A DNA stretch of 6,480 nucleotides from Anaerolineae bacterium. Its GTDB lineage: Bacteria > Chloroflexota > Anaerolineae > Aggregatilineales > Phototrophicaceae. The DNA lies in contig JADLHH010000371.1 in the NCBI GenBank assembly GCA_020848855.1, forward strand, positions 1-6,480, given 5' to 3'. Below the pieces are notes generated by a model. The model did no database searches. It worked only from the letters and a program-made list of their open reading frames with translations, and was not told the origin of the DNA. A program made the translations under genes and the position numbers. This document shows, piece after piece, positions 1-5,480 of this stretch (position 1 is the stretch's first letter; each line of letters starts with the position of its first letter).

Positions 1-67
1 CACGGCATACGCGAGCCAATCATCGTTCCGGTGACGTAAACGTGTCAGAAAACGGTGCGCTCGCCAA

Positions 68-89
68 ATAATCCCGTCGCATAATCCCG
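68..89. repeat. 9-bp direct repeat upstream of the tryptophanase gene
   Basis: ATAATCCCG occurs at 68-76 and again at 81-89, a 13-bp period. TCGC precedes both copies, directly in the second and with three extra bases in the first. The pair lies about 55-75 bp upstream of the candidate -10 hexamer and 130-150 bp upstream of the start codon. That position would suit an activator binding site, but a repeat of this length can also arise by chance. Confidence 0.3.
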
Positions 90-144
90 CTGAATGTTGT
101 GCGAATTGCACCAGCGCGCGCTCGGCGCAGACTCGCAGCCACGC

Positions 145-150
145 TATACT
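145..150 (+). promoter_or_regulatory. Weak candidate -10 hexamer for the tryptophanase gene
   Basis: TATACT matches the sigma70 -10 consensus at five of six positions and lies 70 bp upstream of the start codon. No -35-like hexamer sits at 16-18 bp upstream and there is no extended -10 TG. If used, the promoter would probably need an activator. Confidence 0.25.
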
Positions 151-202
151 CCACCCGCGTTTGAACGGCGACGCTGCACGCCGGCGAACGCGGCTCACAT
201 CT

Positions 203-210
203 GGAAAGGA
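203..210 (+). promoter_or_regulatory. Shine-Dalgarno that decides the tryptophanase start
   Basis: GGAAAGGA at 203-210 lies 10 nt before ATG 221. It favours ATG 221 over the in-frame TTG at 161, which would add 20 residues lacking family similarity and has no ribosome binding site of its own. Confidence 0.7.
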
Positions 211-220
211 TTATCCAACG

Positions 221-1621
221 ATGCCCGGCAGTACCGACTTTGACTTCCCGAATTTCAAGACCATCATCGAGCCGTTCCGTATTCGTTCCGTCGAGCCGAT
301 CAACGCCACCACGCCGGAGCAGCGCGCCATTCACCTGGCGGAAGCCGGGTATAATCCGTTCCTGCTGCACGCCGACCATGTGCTGATCGACCTGCTGACC
401 GACAGCGGAACCGGCGCGATGTCGTCGCGCCAGTGGGCGGCGATGATTTCCAGCGACGAATCCTACGCCGGGTCGCCGTCCTTCTACCGCTTCGAGGCGG
501 CGATCAAGGACATCACCGGCTTCAGGCACGTCATCCCCACGCATCAGGGGCGGGCTGCCGAGCATATCCTGTTCTCGTCGTCGGTCGGGGCGGGCAAAGT
601 CGTGCCCAGCAACACCCACTTCGACACCACCCGCGCCAATATCGAATACCTGCGCGGCAGCGCCCGCGACCTGGTCATCCCCGAAGGACGCCAGCCGCAG
701 ACCATCCACCCCTTCAAGGGCAACATGGACCTGGACGCGCTGCGAGCCACCATCGAATCAGTCGGGGTGGTGAACATCCCGTTCGTGATGCTGACCGTGA
801 CCAACAACTCCGGCGGCGGGCAGCCGGTGAGCATGGCGAATATCCGCGCCGTCAGCGAGCTGGTGCATGGCTACGGGCTGCCGCTGATTCTGGACGCCTG
901 CCGTTTCGCCGAAAACGCCTGGTTCATCCGGCTGCGCGAAGACGGCTACGCCGAAAAAGCGCCCATCGACATCGCCCGCGAGATGTTCAGCTATGCCGAT
1001 GGCTGCACCATGAGCGCCAAGAAGGACGGCATGTCGAATATCGGCGGCTTCCTGGCGCTCAACGACGACGACCTGACCATGCGCTGCCGCAACCTGCTCA
1101 TCCTGACCGAAGGCTTCCCGACTTACGGCGGGCTGGCGGGCTACGACCTCGAAGCGATTGCCGTCGGCTTGTACGAGGCGCTTCAGGAAGATTACCTGCG
1201 CTACCGTATCCGCTCGATCCAGTACCTCGCCGAGAAGATCACGGAGGTCGGCGTGCCGATTGTCCAGCCACCCGGCGGTCACGCCATTTATCTGGACGCC
1301 CGCGCCATGCTGCCGCACCTGCCCGATTCGCAGTACCCGGCGTGGTCGCTCAACAACATGCTGTATCTGGCGGGCGGCGTGCGCGGCGTCGAAATCGGCT
1401 CGATCATGTTCGGGATGCAGCCCGACGGCACGGAGAAGCCTGCCGCGATGGACCTCGTGCGGCTGGCATTCCCGCGCCGGGTGTACACCCAGAGCCACGT
1501 CGACTATCTGGCGGAAGTGCTGATCGCGATTTACAGCCAGCGCGAGAAAGTGCGCGGGCATCGAATCGTCTGGCAGGCGCCGTTCCTGCGGCACTTCACG
1601 GTGCGCATGGAACCGGTATAG
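221..1621 (+). CDS. tnaA: Tryptophanase (L-tryptophan indole-lyase), PLP-dependent
   Basis: 466 residues, against 471 for E. coli TnaA, and colinear with the tryptophanase/tyrosine phenol-lyase family of fold-type I PLP enzymes. The expected reaction is L-tryptophan to indole, pyruvate and ammonia in the cytoplasm. Visible family motifs are IDLLTDSGTGAM (56-67), the DESYAGS tyrosine loop (79-85), THQGR (107-111), GGGQPVSMAN (198-207), DACRFAENA with the PLP-ring aspartate (D225), SAKKDGM with the Schiff-base lysine (probably K268), and EGFPTYGGLAG (297-307). Two positions separate the two activities. The tyrosine phenol-lyase arginine (Arg381 in Citrobacter) is Ile392 here, in VEIGS as in TnaA. 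Its C-terminal Phe448 is His458 here, in LRHFT as TnaA His463. Both favour tryptophanase. No tnaC-like leader peptide or tryptophan permease is seen beside it. The stop is TAG and the gene converges on the GTPase gene. The family is very sure; the substrate is likely but not proven. Confidence 0.9.
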   Translation: MPGSTDFDFPNFKTIIEPFRIRSVEPINATTPEQRAIHLAEAGYNPFLLHADHVLIDLLTDSGTGAMSSRQWAAMISSDESYAGSPSFYRFEAAIKDITGFRHVIPTHQGRAAEHILFSSSVGAGKVVPSNTHFDTTRANIEYLRGSARDLVIPEGRQPQTIHPFKGNMDLDALRATIESVGVVNIPFVMLTVTNNSGGGQPVSMANIRAVSELVHGYGLPLILDACRFAENAWFIRLREDGYAEKAPIDIAREMFSYADGCTMSAKKDGMSNIGGFLALNDDDLTMRCRNLLILTEGFPTYGGLAGYDLEAIAVGLYEALQEDYLRYRIRSIQYLAEKITEVGVPIVQPPGGHAIYLDARAMLPHLPDSQYPAWSLNNMLYLAGGVRGVEIGSIMFGMQPDGTEKPAAMDLVRLAFPRRVYTQSHVDYLAEVLIAIYSQREKVRGHRIVWQAPFLRHFTVRMEPV

Positions 1622-1625
1622 GCGG

Positions 1626-1645
1626 GGCGTAAAGCGGCTTACGCC
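1626..1645. terminator. Hairpin between convergent genes, possible bidirectional terminator
   Basis: GGCGTAA (1626-1632) and TTACGCC (1639-1645) form a perfect 7-bp stem with a 6-nt loop, between the tryptophanase stop (1619-1621) and the GTPase gene. The right arm includes the TAA stop of the GTPase gene. No T tract follows on either strand, so this is at best a weak or factor-assisted terminator. Confidence 0.35.
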
Positions 1646-2706
1646 AGGCGGAACGTCGGCTGCGGCGGCGACGGGCTGAAGCATTCCAGGTGATGGAAAT
1701 CAACCGCTACGCCATTCTGAGCGCGCAATTGTGCCGCGACGGACTCGACTGCGCTGCGTAACGAGTCGGGGTTTGTCTGGACGCGCGCGTTCACGATCAA
1801 CTGCGCCTCGGTGACGGTACGGTCGCGCTGTTCCGTCCACGAAACGCCCTGGGTCGTGCTGGTCAGGCTGCCCTTGACCTCATCCGCGCCGGCACGCACA
1901 TGCACCTTGAGATGCGCGATTTCGCTGCCGAGCGCCTGAAACTGGCGCTGCAAACCGCCAAGGAAATCGGCTGCCCACGCCTGCAGGGAGACGGGTTCGG
2001 CGCTGCGCAGCGTGCCCGCCGCGTTCAGCCAGCCGAGCGTAGCTTCGGCTTCGGCATAAACGATGTAATCAATCGGGATCAGGTTGCGCAGCGACGGCGC
2101 CTGCTGCATCGCCAGTTCCAGCCAGTCGGCGACGCCTGCGCCCGTCTGCGCCGACAGGCTGACAATCCGCTTGCCGGGATACGTCTGCGCCAGCCGCGCC
2201 ATCTGCGCCGCCACTTCAGCATCCGAGAACAGGTCAGCTTTGTTGAGCGCCAGAATGTCGGCTTCTTCAAGCTGCCAGCGGTTGAGGTCGCGCACGGTCG
2301 CGGGGAATGTGTCCACGTCGCGGTTTGGGTCGAGCAGCACCGTGAAAGCGGCAAGCTTGAACTGATCGGGGTACATCCTGTGCAACGGGCGCAGCACCGT
2401 CGCCACCAGATCGGTACAGCTTCCCACCGGCTCGGCAAGGATGATATCCGGCTGAGCCACCGCCTGCACCGTCTGGATCGCGCCCATGAAATCGTGGAAG
2501 CGGCAGCAGAAACACCCGCCGACGACTTCGGCGACCGGCACACCCTGGCTGCGCGCCAGCGCGGTATCGACCAGATCGCTGCCCTGATCGTTCATCACCA
2601 GCGCGACTTTATGCCCGCGACTTTCCAGTTCGCGCGCGCTGCGCAGGAGCAACGTCGTCTTGCCCGCGCCCAGAAACCCACCGACCAGCATCAGCGTTGT
2701 CTTCAC
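1639..2706 (-). CDS. CobW/P47K-type G3E family GTPase (COG0523), putative metal or cofactor chaperone
   Basis: 355 residues from GTG 2706. The N-terminal half is a G3E P-loop GTPase domain: Walker A GGFLGAGKTT (9-18), MNDQG (38-42), the GGCFCC metal-binding CxCC motif (C65, C67, C68) that defines the CobW/COG0523 group, AEPVGSCTDL (91-100), and the guanine-specificity motif NKAD (155-158). Known relatives deliver zinc, cobalt or cobalamin-related cofactors using GTP. The AEPVG form of the switch region, rather than the commoner ETTG, resembles a P47K-annotated branch; I recall some members near corrinoid methyltransferases, but none is present here. The C-terminal half (about 215-355) does not look like a standard CobW C-terminal domain. 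It has an HLKVHV strand, a GS-T-TT-GVSW segment and a FHHLEC motif near the end, and no histidine-rich stretch. GTG 2706 is chosen because of its strong Shine-Dalgarno; an in-frame GTG at 2772 lacks one. The metal or client cannot be told. Confidence 0.85.
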   Translation of the reverse strand: MKTTLMLVGGFLGAGKTTLLLRSARELESRGHKVALVMNDQGSDLVDTALARSQGVPVAEVVGGCFCCRFHDFMGAIQTVQAVAQPDIILAEPVGSCTDLVATVLRPLHRMYPDQFKLAAFTVLLDPNRDVDTFPATVRDLNRWQLEEADILALNKADLFSDAEVAAQMARLAQTYPGKRIVSLSAQTGAGVADWLELAMQQAPSLRNLIPIDYIVYAEAEATLGWLNAAGTLRSAEPVSLQAWAADFLGGLQRQFQALGSEIAHLKVHVRAGADEVKGSLTSTTQGVSWTEQRDRTVTEAQLIVNARVQTNPDSLRSAVESVAAQLRAQNGVAVDFHHLECFSPSPPQPTFRLA

Positions 2707-2712
2707 CCGGAC

Positions 2713-2719
2713 TCTCCCC
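2713..2719 (-). promoter_or_regulatory. Strong Shine-Dalgarno fixing a GTG start for the GTPase gene
   Basis: On the minus strand GGGGAGA lies 6 nt before GTG 2706. It places the start five codons before the Walker A-containing first beta strand, as usual for this family. It excludes a 22-residue N-terminal extension that would be translated through the terminator hairpin. Confidence 0.75.
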
Positions 2720-2736
2720 GAACCCCATATCACCGG

Positions 2737-2765
2737 AAAAACCGGGCGCGGCTTCCCGCACCCGG
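2737..2765 (-). terminator. Intrinsic terminator downstream of the GH116 gene
   Basis: Read on the minus strand, CCGGGTGCGG (2765-2756), loop GAAG (2755-2752) and CCGCGCCCGG (2751-2742) form a 10-bp stem with a single T-G wobble. TTTTT (2741-2737) follows directly. It begins 20 nt after the GH116 stop codon. It also ends only 17 nt before the Shine-Dalgarno of the next gene on the same strand, so it could act as an attenuator for that gene. Confidence 0.88.
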
Positions 2766-2785
2766 CGCACACACGCGGGTCAATT

Positions 2786-5272
2786 TTAGCCCGAATACTG
2801 CCAGGTCTTGCCGCAGGCGGTGATCGTCACGCCGTCCAGGCTGCCGCCCAACACTTCGATCTCCGGCGTCCAGTCCGCGCCGCTGCGGCGCTGTGTGTAG
2901 CGCCCCCACGCCGCGCCGTTCGACCAGAAGCAGGTGAATTCATCCGGGTGGGTTCCACCATCCAGCGCCGGGTTGAAAGACAGCGTCTTCGTCCCCAGAT
3001 TGCCGTGCTGCCCCGAAAGCGCCAGCAGGACGCCCCAGCTTGCCATCGAGCGCGCATAGTGATGCCCGCATTCGACTTCGTCCCAGCGGTTCCGCTTGAT
3101 GCCGTCGTGCCGCTCCTGAATCGCCTCGACAACCCTGAGACCTTCGTCCACCCAGCCGTTGTAGATCAGTTCGGTGGCGACGTGATACTCGACGCCGGGC
3201 CACACCTCGTCAGAGTAGACGAACGGGAATTTCGGGCGTCCGCCGTGCGGCCAGGTGCAGAGCAGCAGCCCCGCCTCGTCCTTCAGCACGTACGTCCGCT
3301 GGCAGTTGGAATGGTCGCGGAAGCCGACGCGGAAGTTGTGGTCGAATACGCTCTTGATCGCCGTGCGAATGTGATCCTTCGGCAGCAGGTCGCCCAGCCC
3401 CAGCACGTGCGCGTGGAACTGCCCGATCAGTTGGTCGGACAGGCAGCCCAACCCGTGCTGATATTTGTGGGCGTCCACGTCGTCGATCACCTGAATGAAG
3501 TATTCGCCGTTCCAGGTCATCTCATCGAAGCGCCGGCTGCCGGTCTCGAAAGCGCGCTGGCAGCGCTCGGCGGCGTCGCTGTCGCCCAGCACCTTCGCCA
3601 TCTCCTCGACCGCCCGCAGCGCCGCCAGGTAATTGATGCAGCTCAGGGGATTCGGTCCGTAGAACTCGATGTCATAGGTGTTATGCATCTTGCCGTCGAG
3701 CACACCATCCTGATCGGTATCCCAGTGCATACTGGCGTAGTCGATGGCACGTTTGATGCCGACCCACAGGCTCCGCAGCCAGTCACGGTCGCCGCTGAGC
3801 TGATATTCGCGGTAGGCGCGCAGGATGCTGCCCAACTGCCCATCGACGGCGGCTTCCGGTTTTCGCCCGCCCCACTGCCATACGAATTCCTCGCCCATCG
3901 ACTTGTAATTGCGCATGTTCATGAAGCCGATGTCGTCGGTATCGATCTCGAATTCGATCCGGCGCATCTCGCGTTCCAGCGACGGGAATAAATAGGCGAC
4001 CGTATAGACGTAGCTCCAGACGTGGGTGCAGGTTCCGGCGCAGCAGCCCGCGCTGTCGAAGCAGCCTTCCCAGCCGTAGAAACGCCCATCTTCCAGCCAG
4101 AAGCAGGTATTGCTGCGCGCCGACACGATATTCGCCGATACCGAATCCAGCACGGTCTTCGGCAGCGTGCTGGCGAACAGCGCGTGATGGAACTGGCGCG
4201 TGCCCGCTTCCAGCCGCTCCCAGTTGCTGAGTGTATACGCCGCCGCCGCCCACGAGTCGCCGAAGCGCGCCGCGTAATGATTGCGGACGATGACCGGAGA
4301 GGTTCCACTCACCGTAGAATTGCGCTCGGAGATCGCGTTCTCGATCTGCCGTTCGGTTCGCCAGCTATTGCGCCGGTTGGGGAAGTACCACGACAGCACG
4401 AAGCGGAAGCTCCGCGCCTCGCCCGGCGCCAGTTCGGCGAGCGCGCCCAGCGATCCGGTATCCGGGCGGCTGTCCGGCGACGGCTCGTCGTACTGCAGGT
4501 CGGTGAGCAGCCCATCGTCGGTCAGGTCGTCCCAGAATTCCTGCAGGAAGTCCCACCAGCCGCTGCGCAGCCAGTACGGCTTGACCGTCACGTCGGGGTG
4601 CGTCGTCACCAGGCTGACGTTGCCATAGTTCAGATCGCCGGACTCGATCTCGGCGGCGTTCATGAACAGCCCGCGCATTAGCGGCTCGCTGCGATACGCG
4701 TTCTGCGTCTTGCCATGCTGGCTCGGCGCGATATTCATGAACGGGTCGAACTGGACGCTGCCGACCGGGTTACACAGCGACCCGACCAGCGTCATCGACA
4801 GCGGCTGATCCGACACATTCCGAACGGTGTAGGTCAGCACGGCGCACGGGATGCCCGAATCATCCGGGTTGAGCGGGATGAGCGGCGTGAAGACTTCCAG
4901 CCCAACCGTCACCGGCACTTCCGGGTCTTCCAGTTCAACCCAGGCGAACGGATATTCGCCGCGCAGCCGGGATTTGGCGAAGCGCGGCAGACCGCCGTTC
5001 TGCGACGGGTGGTAGCCGTGTGACAGGTTGTAAGGCGGCTCCAGCGTGCCTTCCAGCACCCGAACAATCGGCTCGCCGTCGGGCGATTTCACGCGGATAG
5101 CGAAAAACGTGTTGGGCAGGATATTCCCTTTGGCGGGGCTGTTGAAGATTTCCCAGTCGCGCAGGTCGCCGCGCGCGCCCACCGAGACGTTGCCCGTGCC
5201 GATGCCGCCCAGTGGAAATGCCGCCGCCGTGTGAGTAGCATCCATGAAATCGGTCTGTTCGTTTTCACTCAT
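2786..5272 (-). CDS. GH116 family glycoside hydrolase (DUF608/GBA2-like), probable beta-glucosidase or beta-xylosidase
   Basis: 828 residues with no signal peptide or membrane segment, so probably cytoplasmic. The N-terminal beta-sandwich domain (about 15-300) opens with FPLGGIGTGNVSVG (19-32) and DWEIFN (39-44), typical of GBA2_N-type proteins. An (alpha/alpha)6 catalytic barrel follows (about 340-800). From family knowledge, RFYGWEG places the nucleophile at Glu402, and MHNTYDIEFYGPN places the general acid/base at Asp534. EVWPGVEYHVA (689-699) and WDEVECGHHYARSMASW (730-746) match the sugar-binding region; Glu732 and Arg741 keep the nine-residue spacing of Glu777 and Arg786 in the Thermoanaerobacterium enzyme. 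Members retain configuration and act on beta-glucosides, beta-xylosides, N-acetylglucosaminides or glucosylceramide; the substrate cannot be read here. The nucleophile is followed by a cysteine-rich GCCAGTCTHVW segment in place of the NTYDVHFY of GBA2. The start is the only ATG before the conserved GGIG motif that leaves the domain whole, apart from Met10, yet no Shine-Dalgarno precedes it. It has its own promoter and terminator. Confidence 0.9.
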   Translation of the reverse strand: MSENEQTDFMDATHTAAAFPLGGIGTGNVSVGARGDLRDWEIFNSPAKGNILPNTFFAIRVKSPDGEPIVRVLEGTLEPPYNLSHGYHPSQNGGLPRFAKSRLRGEYPFAWVELEDPEVPVTVGLEVFTPLIPLNPDDSGIPCAVLTYTVRNVSDQPLSMTLVGSLCNPVGSVQFDPFMNIAPSQHGKTQNAYRSEPLMRGLFMNAAEIESGDLNYGNVSLVTTHPDVTVKPYWLRSGWWDFLQEFWDDLTDDGLLTDLQYDEPSPDSRPDTGSLGALAELAPGEARSFRFVLSWYFPNRRNSWRTERQIENAISERNSTVSGTSPVIVRNHYAARFGDSWAAAAYTLSNWERLEAGTRQFHHALFASTLPKTVLDSVSANIVSARSNTCFWLEDGRFYGWEGCFDSAGCCAGTCTHVWSYVYTVAYLFPSLEREMRRIEFEIDTDDIGFMNMRNYKSMGEEFVWQWGGRKPEAAVDGQLGSILRAYREYQLSGDRDWLRSLWVGIKRAIDYASMHWDTDQDGVLDGKMHNTYDIEFYGPNPLSCINYLAALRAVEEMAKVLGDSDAAERCQRAFETGSRRFDEMTWNGEYFIQVIDDVDAHKYQHGLGCLSDQLIGQFHAHVLGLGDLLPKDHIRTAIKSVFDHNFRVGFRDHSNCQRTYVLKDEAGLLLCTWPHGGRPKFPFVYSDEVWPGVEYHVATELIYNGWVDEGLRVVEAIQERHDGIKRNRWDEVECGHHYARSMASWGVLLALSGQHGNLGTKTLSFNPALDGGTHPDEFTCFWSNGAAWGRYTQRRSGADWTPEIEVLGGSLDGVTITACGKTWQYSG

Positions 5273-5333
5273 CTTGGTTGATAACTTTCTGAGGGGGCAA
5301 ACCCATCAAACCGCTGATAATAAGACGGGCGTC

Positions 5334-5352
5334 GGCGCGCGGTTTGCGCGCC
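5334..5352 (-). promoter_or_regulatory. Stable stem-loop in the GH116 leader
   Basis: GGCGCGC (5334-5340) and GCGCGCC (5346-5352) form a perfect 7-bp all-GC stem with a 5-nt loop. It lies in the predicted untranslated leader, about 60 nt before the start codon. No T tract follows on the minus strand, so it is not a standard terminator. It may influence translation or message stability. Confidence 0.35.
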
Positions 5353-5368
5353 TGCCGTCAACTTGTAC

Positions 5369-5380
5369 CCTGATTTCAGG
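5369..5380. promoter_or_regulatory. 12-bp dyad just downstream of the predicted GH116 transcription start
   Basis: CCTGATTTCAGG has 5-bp perfect arms around a 2-bp centre. It would fall about 18-29 nt downstream of the predicted start of transcription, where a bound repressor could block elongation. Its half-site differs from that of the dyad inside the promoter, so the two are unlikely to bind the same protein. Confidence 0.3.
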
Positions 5381-5404
5381 CGATCAATTTGTTCTTTTGT
5401 ACTG

Positions 5405-5432
5405 ATTATAGACTCGATCACCCACGAGTCAA
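5405..5432 (-). promoter_or_regulatory. Near-consensus sigma70-type promoter for the GH116 gene
   Basis: On the minus strand TTGACT (5432-5427) is a five-of-six -35 box and TATAAT (5410-5405) a perfect -10 box, with a 16-bp spacer. The predicted start of transcription is near 5398, leaving a leader of about 125 nt before ATG 5272. Two such hexamers at working distance, in a gap and in the right direction for the GH116 gene, are strong evidence in a GC-rich background. Confidence 0.8.
5411..5430. promoter_or_regulatory. Candidate repressor operator inside the GH116 promoter
   Basis: GACTCG (5411-5416) and CGAGTC (5425-5430) are perfect inverted copies separated by 8 bp. The dyad fills the promoter spacer and covers four bases of the -35 box, so a dimer bound there would exclude RNA polymerase. 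Half-site centres are 14 bp apart, and the cognate regulator is not recognised. The partial MocR-like gene next door is a neighbour but not a demonstrated partner. Confidence 0.5.
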
Positions 5433-5480
5433 TGGAATGGGCAGCAACGTGTGAAGCCGCTCAAATTCGGCGAGACTGCG

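Noticed and set aside
1..39. Possible C-terminal tail of a gene entering from the left on the plus strand, ending at TAA 37-39.
   Set aside because: Twelve codons are too few to distinguish from chance; other frames are also open briefly.
32..47. TGAC-N8-GTCA dyad with two ACGT words inside it, near the left edge.
   Set aside because: Arms of only 4 bp, far upstream of any promoter signal in this window.
161..220. Upstream TTG 161 as the tryptophanase start.
   Set aside because: Rare start codon without a ribosome binding site, and the added residues have no match to the family N-terminus.
94..243. Small plus-strand frame of 49 codons ahead of and overlapping the tryptophanase start, with a single Trp codon, considered as a tnaC-like leader peptide.
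   Set aside because: No Shine-Dalgarno precedes its ATG, the candidate -10 lies inside it, it is about twice the length of TnaC, and its Trp is followed by 12 more residues with no TnaC-like ending. Nothing beyond an open frame supports it.
758..1684. Long minus-strand open frame opposite the tryptophanase gene.
   Set aside because: No recognisable domain and runs across the convergent hairpin; explained by GC-rich codon bias of the real gene.
2707..2772. N-terminal extension of the GTPase from GTG 2772, which would add 22 residues including a CAGC motif.
   Set aside because: It has no Shine-Dalgarno, it would be translated straight through the terminator hairpin, and the GTG at 2706 has a strong site at ideal spacing. 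The CxxC-like pair is probably fortuitous.
2660..3991. Long plus-strand open frame opposite the GTPase and GH116 genes.
   Set aside because: Arginine, alanine and proline-rich translation with no motifs, typical of the antisense frame of GC-rich genes. The minus strand carries the conserved GH116 residues.
5433..5480. Search for a terminator after the MocR-like gene.
   Set aside because: No stem with a T tract was found between the TAG stop and the GH116 promoter, so none is annotated.
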